Positions 24,201 through 35,190 of a stretch of 64,000 bases of DNA are shown in pieces. The position numbers and the translations under genes were made by a program. Position 1 is the first letter of the stretch, and each line of letters starts with the position of its first letter. Origin of the DNA: Eucommia ulmoides (taxonomy: Eukaryota; Streptophyta; Magnoliopsida; Garryales; Eucommiaceae); contig CM028334.1 of NCBI GenBank assembly GCA_016647705.1, positions 1,364,001-1,428,000 of the forward strand, written 5' to 3'. The notes under the pieces were generated by a model that was given only the letters and a program-made list of their open reading frames with translations, was not told the DNA's origin and did not search any database.

Positions 24201-27200
24201 AATCAAGGTATATTATTACAATTCTCCTTTTTAAATCATTCAAGATTATGGATGGCAATTCAATCTGTACTGGATAACCGAAGCAGATCGAATTGAATGT
24301 TTTAGTGTTGAAACGGGTCAAATAGTTTTGGTTACGATTATGACTTCGGGATTAAAAACCAACCAGTTCTGGTTTTGATTTTAAGATAATAAACGTGAAA
24401 CCGAATTGTATAACCGTTATTTTAAAACTATTTTTTTATAAATTTTATTTCTACCTTTTTATTTATTTATATTTTTACCTCTAATATATTTATTTATTTA
24501 TTCATACTTCTGTTTTTTCTTTTTTTTTATTACGATTTTGGCTTTGGAATTAAAAACCAACCAGTTTTGGTTTTGGTTTTGATTTTAAGATAATAAACGT
24601 GAAACCGAATTGTATAACCGTTATTTTAAAACTATTTTTTTATAAATATTATTTCTACCTTTTTATTTATTTATATTTTTATCTCTAATATATTTATTTA
24701 TTTATTTATTCATACATCTATTTTTTTTTTTTCACCCTTAATTTCAATTCCATGAAACTATTTACTAAAAGAGATTTAGAGAAAAATTGAGACAAATTTA
24801 TTGTAATGTTATCCCTTCTTCTTTTTCTTAAAAAAAAATAAAAAAAATAAAAAAAGGAAAGGAGACTGTGATTTTTTAATGAAAATATTATTAGTAATTT
24901 TTATAGCGTACACTGATTTTGGACTGAATTATTGATCTTTTAAAAAAATTATTATATTGAGTTCGATGAATAATGATTCCAAAATTTAAAATTATAACAA
25001 AAAAAAAAATCTTTAAAAATTAAAATTACAAATATATGCATTTTTCCATTTTCAGCTTGAATGTGGTTAAGTTATTTCATGAAATCGGAGTTTAATAATT
25101 AGTATTACGTGCAATTGTATTTTGAAAAATAAATTTTAGAGTGATTATGTGGTAAGTCTCTTATTTTATCCTTAATTTTTTTTTAAAACTCATACGTAAT
25201 TGCAATTTGTATTTTAGTCCTGAATATTAAAAAAAGACAGAAAACCCAATACATGCGTATGCACTCTCGTAATTATATGTATCTAACTTGTACATAAAAT
25301 ATTTATCAGATGTAACAAATATTACACAAATACATGTAATATAATTAGATAAAATTTGTAAGATGTAACTAATATTACACATGTATATGTAACTAATATT
25401 TGCACAGTCATAAACACATGCATAACTAATATCCAAACAAAAACTAAGTCTAAATCAAAATTTATATTTTAAATGAAACTAAAAACACAGATTATCGTCG
25501 TTATTTCGTACTAATCATCAATTATCCTTAAATTTTACGTCCATTTATTTTGAATTCCAATTTCAAAATATTTCATGTTACTCTTTAATGAAACATAGTG
25601 CATGACAGGGTTGATTTGCATGTGTTTGTTGCAAGCAGGCAATACAGGAACGCCATGAAAATTCTCTGTTGAAAACAGAAATGGAGAAACTCCGGGAGGA
25701 AAACAAGGGACTTAGGGGCACCGTCAAGAACGCCACTTGTCCCAACTGCGGCTTTGCCGCCGTCATCACCACCACCGCCAACGATCCCACCGCCGCAACC
25801 GAAGAACAACAGCTCAGAATCGAAAACGCCAAACTCAAATCCGAGGTCCGAAATCAACCTATCATCAAATTGAAAACAAATGAGATTTTTTCAGCGTTAA
25901 TCTTGTTGAATCCCACATCATCCTGAGTCATATATAAAGTCTAGGGTAAATCTCTTATTACAAGACGTTTTTCGAGAGTGAGTTAGGTCCATCGGGTTAG
26001 TATTAGAGCTGGGCGTATGTATGATGTTGGGCGTGTTGAATCCCAGATCAATGATGAGTCTCTTGATATCCGTTCACAGTGGTTTGTCAAAGTCCACATG
26101 GCGCATGAGCGAGTGTATTGAATCTCACATTAATGTTGGGCCCCCCGATATCTATTAGCATGGTTTGTCAAAGTCCACCCTGCATGCGAGGGAGCATGTT
26201 GAATCTCACATGGCTTGTGTTGCCTGATCCTGAGCGCTAGGGCAATCTTTATCTTACAAGACGTCTTTTGAGAGCAAGTTAGACCTATTGGGTTATCACA
26301 TGGGTAGAGTTAGGTGTTTGTTTGATATTGGGCGTGTTGAATCAACGTTAATAATGAGTCCCTCCATATACATTCGTAGTGGTTTGTCAAATTCCATCCT
26401 GCGCTCCGCATGGGGGGCGTGTTGGATCCCACGTTGCTGGTGTTACCTGATCCTGAGTCATACATAAAACCTAGAATTATCTTTCTCTTACGAAGCGTCT
26501 TTTGAGAGCGAGTGAGGCCGGGTTATTATCAAATCTCATAGTTCTTTTTTTTTTTTTTTTTTTTCAGGTTGAAAAACTGAGAGCAGGTATGGGGAAATAC
26601 CCACAGAGAAGAACATCGCCAAGTAGCTCCACATGCGCTGCGCCAATCGATCCAGGAAACAAGAGCTGTTTGGAGTTTTACACCGGAATTTTTGGGCTGG
26701 AGAAGACTCGGATCATGGAGATTGTGAATCAGGCGACGGAAGAGCTGATAAAGATGGCCACCGCCGGCGAACCTCTCTGGATCCGGAGCTATGAAACTGG
26801 TCGGCAAATACTCAATTACGACGAATATATCAAAGAGTTCTCCGTCAAAAACTCGAGCAATGGGCAGCCAAAGAGATCGATTGAGGCATCTAGAGACGCC
26901 GGCATTGTCTTTCTTGATCTGCCGCGGCTTGTTCAGAGCTTCATGGATGCGGTAAGAGTAGGACTTTGCTTATTATTTTGGGGTTTTCGCTGTGATCTCT
27001 TATTTCATCAGGTGGAAGAAACTTTTATTTTCGTCCCGTCTATTTTAAAAAGGCAGAAGCTCACTACATGCACCTGCAAACGCGCGGTTACATTTAACAA
27101 TTTTGTATGTAAAATTTTGTTACATGTAACTAATATTAAACTAATTTTAGTGTGTAATATTTGTTAAATGTCATAAATATTACACAAATATATGTAATTG

Positions 27201-30200
27201 TAACATATAACTAAAAGTACACAAATATATGTAAAAATATAACAATTATTAAATTGTAACTAATATTCGTTACTTGTAACAAATATTCACTATAAAACTG
27301 AATTTACTCACCAAGTTCTTCCTACAATCCCTGCAATGCGGGACTAAAACTCAAGCGAAATCCAAATTAAAAGAGTATTGTAAACCTAATAATAAGAAAT
27401 GACTAATCGCGAATTAGACTCTAAAAATAGGACTAATCGCCGATTATCCCTATTATTTTTTATTCGAAAAAAAATAAGAACACGTAGTTAATTTATACTA
27501 GTTTAGACCCTCGCATTACGCGGACTCAAAAAAAAATTATTATAAATAATTAATATTGAAACATGATATACATATTATTTAGTTACTTTGGTAGTAATAT
27601 CTGAAAGCGAATGCATAAATTTTATTGAGTAATGATATTTTATAAATATCGAAAATAAATATACTATTGAAAATTACATAAATAATCATAAAAGTGAAAT
27701 AATATTTCTACAAATTAACTTTTACTAATATACTATAAAATAACAAACACATAACTATAAAATAAAATTAATTTTATCAATTTTTTCAAGTTTAACGAAT
27801 TCTATTTTAATTAATTTATATTATATCTAATTTCTTTTTGGGTGGATTTTTTTTTTTTCAATCACACTTATTTTTTAAAATAATTTAAAATGTGGATCAA
27901 AAAAATTAATCATATATTTGTGTATTAATTGAAAAAATTAAATTAACTAAAACAAAAAAGAGAAGAAATTGAGTGATGTCACTTATTATTTGACACATAA
28001 AAAACAAAAATAAAAAGAAATGTATAAGAACTGACCAAAAGGTTTGAAAGAGTCATTTTCTAACCTCATTAAAATATTCTCTCTCCTTCCACTTTTAAGT
28101 ATTAGTATATGAGATTAGATATGATATATAAGAGTTTCTAAACCATTATATGAGTTAAAGGAGTTAGTCCGTTTGACACTCCCTATAATGGGTTAGAGCC
28201 AAGGTTATGGGAATTTATTGTTGAATACCACATCGATGTTGGGTTCTTTCCCTAATATCCGTTCGCAGCGGTTTGTCAAAAAAGTTCACACTGCGCGTGA
28301 GGGGGCGTATTGAATCCCCAATCGCTTATGTTACCTGAGCCTAGCTATATACAAGATTAAAAGCTATATACAAAGCCTAGGGCAATCGTCACCTTACAAG
28401 GCGTCTTTTGAGAGTGAATTAAGCCCATTGGGCAATCGTCACCTTACAAGGCGTCTTTTGAGAGTGAATTAAGCCCATTGGATTTTCTATATTTACTTCT
28501 TATTCTCTTGTAGTCAAATCATCCATACAAATCTGGGATTGCACTTAAGGTCGGGTGTTAGATTTTTTTCCCAGATCGAGCACTTGAAAGTATCCAAACC
28601 AAGAATTAAAAAAAAAAAAAAAAAAAAGTTGAACTAAAGAATAAATTACCTTTTTTTGATCTCTCTATCCTTGTGCTCTTGTTTTAGAACCAATGGAAAG
28701 AAATGTTTCCAAGCATGATATCAAAGGCAGCAACTGTTGATGTCATCTGCAATGGGGAGGGTCCCAACAGAAATGGGGCTGTCCAATTGGTGAGTTAAAG
28801 TTGGAAACAATTCTTATTAGTTTGTATGTACATGATTTTGTTACATCAATTTTTTGGGGAGCAGAACAAAAATTATGCTGTTTCTGTTCTAAGATTTTAT
28901 GAGAACAGAAACAAGTAAATGAACATAATGATTATCTTAAAGGAATCCGGCGCGGTTTGCTTGGTGTTTCTGTTTTCAGGAAAAAAAATGAGAAATCTTG
29001 AAACCTGAAAGGCTAAAAAAAGAAAAACTGTTTTTGTTCTGTTCTACCCTCATTTTTCAATCAAATTTTTGGGAACAGATCAAAATTGCATTCTGTTTCT
29101 GTTCTAATAGGTCTAATTTCTCCATTTATTTCAGATGTTTGCAGAGCTTCAAATGCTCACACCAATGGTGGCCACAAGAGAAGTGTATTTCGTTAGATAC
29201 TGCAAACAACTGAGCTCCGATCAGTGGGCAATCGTCGATGTCTCCGTTGAAAAAGTCGAGGACTCTATCGACGCCTCCCTTGTGAAATGTCGAAAACGCC
29301 CCTCCGGCTGCATCATTGAGGATAAATCAAATGGTCATTGCAAGGTAAAAAAAAATTAAAAACTATTACAAAAACGGTGAAAAATTTTGTTGTTTATGAT
29401 TTTGTCCGATGTTGTTTGTAGGTGACAATATCGGATTCATGTAGCCGACCTTACTTACGTGGGACAAAAGTTTAATTGTTGTTGTTGTCTGCAGGTGACA
29501 TGGGTAGAACACTTGGAATGCCAGAAAGTGACGGTTCACTCTTTGTATCGAGGAATTGTCAACAGCGGTCTAGCGTTTGGCGCCAAGCACTGGATCGCAA
29601 CGCTGCAGCTTCAGTGCGAGAGGCTCGTGTTCTTCATGGCGACAAATGTTCCAACTAAAGACTCGAGCGGTAAGCCTGAATGAATTCATGATTACGAGTT
29701 TTTCTAATCATAAATCATCAAAAAATGCATAATGTTCTGTTCCCTGATTTTTGTTCCCGTTTTTAGTTACCGAGAACAATAAATAGAAATATGAGTACAA
29801 AAAAGAAATTGTCTCAGAATCAATTTTTGCAAATAGAATATAGTTGTTACCAAATTTATATTTTTTGTTCTATTAACAAATAAAAATGGGTGTTCCCATA
29901 TTTATGTTTCCTTCTTAAAAAAGATATATATATATAGAAAAAAAAAAAAAAAAAACTGTTTTTGTTGTGCTCCCATATTTCTATATTTATAGATAGAAAC
30001 ATTCCCATATTTATGCTTTTGTTCAATTTTTCTTGGAGCAAAAACACTGAACAAAGGTTGTCATACCGTGTCCATTCCTAAATTTGTGTTTCTGTTCTCA
30101 AAAATAGGGAAAATTGAGAGAAAGAGGAAAAAAGAATCTACGTTTTGTTGTGCACCTAGATTTTTAGAAGCAATAGATTTTCTGTTCAATTTTCTATGAA

Positions 30201-33200
30201 CAAAAAATGGGAACAGAAACACTTAAAAAACACCACCTTAGTTTTTCTGTTCCTTGATTTATGTTATTTTTCTCCAAAAAGAGGAAAACTGAAGCGTAAT
30301 AATAAAAATCAGTTTTTACTTCTGCTCCCAGATATTTAGACAATTTTTTCTCAAACATAAACAGAACTATTCCCCACATTTAAATTTCTGTTCCAATATT
30401 TCTTAGAATAGAAACAAAAATCTGAGAACGGATTCAAATTGTTCTCAAAACAGGTTCTTTTTGATATGTGCTCCATCACAATTCATCTCCATCAATAATT
30501 TAGGATTCAAAATTGCTTTCATTTCTTGAATCAGGTGTTGCTACATCAGCCAAATTGTTCCCACACATCTGTTTCTGTTCCAACTTTACTGAGAACAGAA
30601 ACAAGAATTCAGCTTAAAACAATCCATTATTTGTTGAATCAGGTGTTGCTACATTAGCCGGTCGGAAAAGCATATTGAAACTAGCCCAGAGAATGACATG
30701 GAGCTTCTGCCGATCCATTGGCGCCTCGAGCTACCACACATGGAGCAAGGTCCCCGGTAAAGCCGGTGGGGAAGACATTAGAGTGGCATCGAGGAAGAAC
30801 TTGAATGATCCCGGAGAACCTCTTGGCTTGATTCTGTGTGCTGTTTCATCTCTCTGGTTGCCTGTTTCCCACCACCTCCTCTTTGATTTCCTTAGAGATG
30901 AAACCCGCCGACATGAGGTTAGTGGTTTCTTCTTTTGTTCCCAAATTTTTATGTTTCTGTTCCTGGAAAATGTGGAACAGAAAACGAACCGAGGGGAAGT
31001 TTCTATTTTTGTTCCTAGAAATTTGTTTATAAATTGGGGAGCGGGACGAAAACGTATTTTTTTGTATCCATATTTCTGTTTTTGTTCCCAGAAAATGTGG
31101 AAGGAATAAGGGAAAGGGAAATGTTTTATTTTGTTTCCAGAAATTAGTCTAAAAATCAGAGATTGGAACAGAAAACGAACCGAGGGGAAGTTTCTATTCT
31201 GTTCTGGGAAATTTGTTTAAAAATTGGGGAGCAGGACAAAAACGTATTTTTTTGTTCCCATATTTCTGTTTTTGTTCCCAAAAAATGTGGAACAAAAAAA
31301 GGTTAGGGAAATGTTCTATTTTGTTTCCAGAAATTAGTCTAAGAATCAGAGATTGGAACAAAAACATATTTCTGTTTATGTTTTCAGAAAATTTGGAACC
31401 CAAAAAAAGAAAAAAAAGAAAGAGAAAAGGAAAAAGATTTTATTTTGTTCCCTGAAATTAGTCTACAAATCAGCGATCGGAACAAAACATATTTTTTGTT
31501 TTTGTTCCCAAAAAACGTGGAAAAAAAAAATGATGGAATAGTTTTGTAAGAGTGAATAGGATCAACTTGTTTTTGTTTCTCAGATTTTTAAAGAATTTAA
31601 GAAATTCTTCCAAAATTTTAGGAACAAAAAAGTATACAGTAAACACGTTTCTGTACATTAATCTCAAAATTTTGGGAGTGGGAGCAGAAATCCTGGAACG
31701 GAAGCAGTAACCAAACGGGACCAATTTATGTTTTTCTTCTGCTCCCAAAATTCAAGAACAAATTTATGAGAACAAAACGAAAGTGTTCTGATATCCATTT
31801 TCTTGTGTATAAATGTAGTGGGATCTGTTGTCCAATGGAGGAGGTCAAATTCAATCCATTGCAAACTTGGCCAAAGGACAAGATAGAGGCAATTCAGTTA
31901 CCATCCAAGTGAGTTTTTTTTTTTCACTTTGGACCCCTAAAATTTGAGTAGAATTACAATATACTCCCAAATATTTTAATTTTCATAATATACTCTTTGA
32001 AATTTGATTTTTGTCTCTAAATGGTCCAATCAACACATTTCGCCAATCATACTCCGTTTCGTTTAAATATCACTTTGTACCCCTAAAATTTTAGTAGAAT
32101 TTCGATTTACTACCGAATATTTTAATTTTGGTAATATACTCTTTGAAATTTGATTGTTGTCTCTATATGGTCCAATCAACACGTTTTGCCAGTCATACTC
32201 ACCAAAGCAACTATTGAGAAAAAATTTAGGAGAAAACAATTTATGTTGCACTGATAATTAAGATGACTGAAATGTGTCGATTGACCAATTAGAGCCAAAA
32301 TAAAACGTAGGAAGATTAAGGTTGTGTTTGGATGAAGGATTTGTAGGAGGAATTTCAATTAGTTAGGGGATTTTAAAATCCATTTTTGGCAAATCTCTTG
32401 TTTGGGGAGTGGAAGGATTTTAAGAAAAGGAATTTGTCAAATCCTTTTTGGGGTGAAATGAATTATTTCAAAATAATTTTGGGAGAGGCTGAATTTGTGA
32501 AATCCTTCCTATCACTGTTCTTCATTCTTCTGCCTCTTCTTCGTTCTTCTGCTGCTTCTGCCTCTTCTTCTGGTGGTTCGAAATCGATTTAGGTTCGATT
32601 TCTATTCAGGGTTCAAATTCGTTTTTCAATTTTGAAATCGAACCGTATTTAGAACGGCAAACGATTGAGTTTCTGTTCCCATCATTTGGTTCTTCATCGT
32701 CCTCCATGGCCATCGCCGTCGCATCGAGTTCGACTTCGAAATCAAAATTGGGTTTCGATTGATTTCGAAAATGAAATCGTCATGGGTTTTCAGCTGTGAT
32801 TCCTAGGTTTGAAAAACGAAATCGATTTCTTCTTCATCGTTTTCGAAATCGAAATCGTCGTGGATTTTCAGATGTGATTTCGATTTCGATTTCGTTTTCT
32901 AAATCGAAATCGAACAACACGTTCGATTTCAACTTCGAAATCGATTTCGATTTCGAATATGTTCTTCAATGTCGAAAACGAGTTTGTTCTTGAATTTGTT
33001 TGAAGATTTTTTCATCTTCTCGTCGCCTTTTTTTTCTTTTCAAAAGTGATAAAAAATAAAACAAAAAAAATATATATTCCAAGTACTTTCAGTTCAAACA
33101 ATTATTCAAACAACAGATTTGTGAAATGAAGGGATTTCAAAATCCAGAATTTTGAAATCCTTTCATTTCACAAATCCCTTACCTAAACGCAACCTAAAAG

Positions 33201-34160
33201 ATTGAGAAACACATTTAACCCGACAACTTTTGAAAAATAACACTTTTATCCTTGTATTTTTAGGAAAAAAAATCAATTAAAATCTTGTAAAATTTTACAC
33301 AACTCCCCGACATATGAAAATATCTAAGAACTCCCTAATTTTTTTTAAGCCCCTCCCCCTTAAATCAATTTTCTGTATTTGACGCTGCTGAAACTTTAAG
33401 GGTGCAAAATGTGATTTAACCATCTTTTTATTAGAAAATCGTAATCCGGTAATATCCAATCGAATTTGACCATTTACAGGCCTATTTATTGGCGGAGCCA
33501 TGTTAGGACGAGGGAGGACTCGAGTTTTTCTCAAATTTTGAAAAAAATCATTTTTATTCTTATATTTTTATTAAATCATTTAAAATTCTTAATATTTTAC
33601 ATAATTTTTTCACGATTTATATAAATATTTAAATTAATTTCTCAATCAATTTTCTAGACTTGCCGCTTGGCCTACTGATTCCATCCGAATAAACATTACT
33701 TTGGGGGTTAAATTTGCAACTTTCCATTAAAACCCGGTTGTAAAATGTAATTTCCCATTCTTCCAACATGCAGACGATCAAACAAAAAGAGAACAACAGC
33801 ATGTGGATACTCCAAGACAGCTGCACCAACGCCTACGAGTCCATGGTCCTCTTCGCTCCGGTGGACATTGCCGGAATTCAGTCGGTAATGACCGGCTGCG
33901 ACTCAAGCAACACCGCAATACTACCGTCGGGCTTCTCAATTCTGCCGGACGGACTCGACTCTCAGCCGTTGGTCATCACTTCCCGGCCGCCGGAGGACAA
34001 AAGTACAGAAGGAGGATCTCTTCTCACCGTTGCTTTTCAGATCATCGCCAGTAATTCTCCGGCCGCGAAGCCGAGCCTGGAGTCGATCGAGTCGGTCAGC
34101 TCGCTTATATCGTCTACTTTGCGCAGTATCAAGGCAAGCTTGCAGTGTGAAGATGGATAA
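21287..34160 (+). CDS. GL2: GLABRA2-type HD-ZIP IV transcription factor
   Basis: Eleven coding exons: 21287-21367, 21451-21734, 24090-24207, 25639-25845, 26568-26951, 28688-28789, 29135-29344, 29495-29669, 30643-30917, 31819-31908, 33774-34160. All junctions are GT-AG and in phase, giving 770 residues (Arabidopsis GL2 is about 750). The N-terminus carries the [17 protein letters not shown] block typical of GL2. An acidic stretch is followed by a homeodomain (about 102-161, ending [10 protein letters not shown]). Next comes a leucine zipper split by a loop with CPNCG (Cys195, Cys198), then a START domain (about 265-515) and the class IV C-terminal region. In Arabidopsis GL2 is a nuclear regulator that promotes trichome development and represses root-hair fate. 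The gene spans 12.9 kb because its introns hold many repeats. AATAAA at 34314-34319 is a likely poly(A) signal. Orthology is from memory of the family; a close HD-ZIP IV paralogue is less likely given the N-terminus. Confidence 0.93.
22390..22650 (+). mobile_element. TRIM-like family 1 fragment in GL2 intron 2
   Basis: Contains a primer-binding-like CTGATATTAGAGC after CCCTACA, the internal segment, a purine tract GTGTGAGAGGGAAA and one full 3' terminal repeat ending ACCACCCTAC. Most of the 5' repeat is missing. Confidence 0.6.
23040..24000 (+). repeat. Degenerate tandem palindromic array in GL2 intron 2
   Basis: About five diverged copies of a 170-190-base unit. Recurring words are GTAACTTTGGATTTT, AATTACTGTAGCACGTGGACT, GTAGACTGTTCACC and CACTGTACAACATGAAAG. 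Each fuller unit holds a near-palindrome: CATGAAAGTTACTGTAATTT, a short A/T loop, then AAATTACAGTAACTTTCATG. The clearest one is at about 23345-23405. Confidence 0.7.
24332..24735 (+). repeat. Tandem direct duplication (~200 bp x2) in GL2 intron 2-3 region
   Basis: Two nearly identical copies (about 24332-24529 and 24530-24735) in intron 3. Both start near TTACGATT, share ATTAAAAACCAACCAG and GTGAAACCGAATTGTATAAC, and end in TTTA/ATTT-rich DNA. Non-coding. Confidence 0.75.
25150..25530. repeat. Interspersed repeat X in GL2 intron 3
   Basis: Full-looking copy, starting near CTTATTTTATCCTTAA and ending near ACTAATCATCAATTATCC. It carries the family's TTACATGTAACTAATATT-type words. Confidence 0.6.
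25905..26525 (+). mobile_element. TRIM-like family 2 tandem array in GL2 intron 4
   Basis: Three terminal-repeat segments separated by two internal segments. The repeats start near TGTTGAATCCCACATC and end GAGTGAGTTAGG...GGGTTA. After the first repeat a TATTAGAGCTGGGCG resembles a primer-binding site. Each internal part includes GTTTGTCAAAGTCCAC and ends in a purine-rich tract. The structure is LTR-internal-LTR-internal-LTR, as produced by recombination between copies. Confidence 0.6.
27020..27450. repeat. Interspersed repeat X in GL2 intron 5
   Basis: Diverged copy beginning shortly after exon 5. It is rich in TTACATGTAAC/TAATATT words and ends GACTAATCGCCGATTATCCC. Confidence 0.55.
27498..28114 (-). 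mobile_element. Candidate non-autonomous Helitron in GL2 intron 5
   Basis: Read on the minus strand, the 617-base segment begins TCTCATATACTAATAC after a host A. It ends with a short GC hairpin (CGCGTAATGCGAGGG), six bases, then CTAG followed by a host T. The TC start, 3' hairpin, CTAG end and insertion between A and T match the Helitron layout. There is no inverted repeat, no target duplication and no coding sequence. Confidence 0.5.
28218..28490 (+). mobile_element. TRIM-like family 2 fragment with an exact 50-bp tandem
   Basis: Internal part and 3' terminal repeat of family 2 in GL2 intron 5. The last 50 bases of the repeat are present twice without a mismatch (28381-28430 and 28431-28480), starting GGCAATCGTCACC. 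Confidence 0.65.
29428..29493 (+). mobile_element. LINE 3'-tail insertion abutting GL2 exon 8
   Basis: GL2 intron 7 holds a ~66-base retroposon tail: CATGTAGCCGACC, then GTGGGACAAAAG and a (GTT)n run. This is the characteristic 3' end of a plant LINE family (compare 17600-17640, reverse). It is flanked by an 8-base direct repeat AGGTGACA (29420-29427 and 29494 plus GTGACA, shifted by one base at the A). The right copy contains the splice acceptor and the first bases of exon 8. The (GTT)n run now lies directly before the acceptor. Confidence 0.7.
29690..30560. repeat. GTTCC-type fold-back repeats in GL2 intron 8
   Basis: Most of the 973-base intron consists of short inverted units such as TTTCTGTTCCCA...TGGGAACAGAAA. 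The same family fills GL2 introns 6 (28840-29110) and 9 and psaH intron 2 (37770-37925). It also occurs in RopGEF intron 1 (42310-42750) and the reductase intron (50400-50740). Confidence 0.65.
30525..30551 (+). repeat. Decoy copy of GL2 exon 9 acceptor
   Basis: Matches the true intron 8/exon 9 edge at 30633-30659 almost base for base (core TTGAATCAG|GTGTTGCTACA), 108 bases upstream. Splicing to the decoy AG (30533-30534) would read through GTTCC repeat sequence into an in-frame TAA near 30614. Confidence 0.8.
30953..31545 (+). repeat. Tandem repeat (~191-bp unit) in GL2 intron 9
   Basis: Two units plus a partial third, built from GTTCC-type words. GGAACAGAAAACGAACCGAG occurs at 30974 and 31165, and the third unit begins near 31350. 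Non-coding. Confidence 0.7.
32320..33194. mobile_element. PIF/Harbinger-like MITE in GL2 intron 10
   Basis: An 875-base element with inverted ends: left GGTTGTGTTTGGATGAAGG, right CCTTACCTAAACGCAACC (imperfect). TAA flanks it on each side (32317-32319 and 33195-33197). Its interior has a long run of GAAATC/GATTTC words (about 32740-32960) able to fold on itself, with CTTCTTC-rich sequence before it. A similar GATTTC block occurs at 52960-53040. Confidence 0.65.
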
Positions 34161-34510
34161 TCTATAGGGTTTAATTGTAAAGGTTAGGCAAATATAGGGG
34201 TTTCTTTAGTAAATAGTATTTAATTACCCGAGCATCATGGAAGCTTTGTAACACTGGGCTAGGCTGCCCTTTACTAGTATTTTGTCAATGTGAAATGGGT
34301 CAATTGTTTGATTAATAAACTCTTATTAACAATTCTATTAGTTCTCCTATATTTTTTAGTGTTTGATGGAGAGCTGGGTTTAAATGGTAAATTAGTTGTG
34401 GTTCTTTTAATTTTTGAAGATTTGTCTGAATTATACTTTATATTTTTGTCAGTATTTATTTTTCTGTAGTTCAAATTTAAGTGTAACGATTATATTTTTT
34501 GATAAAATTA

Positions 34511-34739
34511 GGGTTAATTACACTTTATTTTCCTGTAATTTAGCCAATTTGTACTTATCCCCCTATAGTTTCAAAATCGCCACTTACCCCGTGGTCAAAT
34601 ATTTGGTACACTTACTCTCCTACATTAGGGGGTAAATGGTTTGAAAATCTGACCACAGGAAGGTAAGTAGCGATTTCCAAATCATAGGGGGGTAAAGTAC
34701 AGATTGGCCAAACTACAGGGAGTGAAGTGTAATTAACCC
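34511..34739. mobile_element. Mutator-like MITE (229 bp, 9-bp TSD)
   Basis: The ends GGGTTAATTACACTT and AAGTGTAATTAACCC are perfect inverses. The inverted arms run on almost to the centre, making a hairpin. A perfect 9-base duplication ATAAAATTA (34502-34510 and 34740-34748) flanks it; nine bases is the Mutator signature. It lies about 350 bases after the GL2 stop codon. Confidence 0.85.
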
Positions 34740-35190
34740 ATAAAATTAATGATAAAAATTTTAAAAATTAAAATTAATAAATTATTTAATATTAATTGAT
34801 ATTCATACTCTGAGGGGGTCGAAAATATTTATTTGCCTTTTTATTTTTCCAATGTTGGATTAGGCTAATTTAAGGATAAATTTATTACTCAGACATATTT
34901 AAACATTAGACTTTATTCTGAATTACATGGGTAATTGTTGATAAAAATACTAGAAGATTATAAAGTGCAATTGAATGAAACTATATAAGGTAAATTGTAA
35001 TCAACCCATTCCTTTATTATTTTTTTTGGATTATATACGGTAAGTGTGTCTGAGCGATTCATGCACACTTTGAATAATCACCTACGAGAGCAATTTTAAG
35101 AGTATACTTTTCCACATTAGAATGATGTATAATGCTGCCTAGGAGAGTGAAATTCTAATTGACAAAATAAAAATAAAAAACGACACCTTT

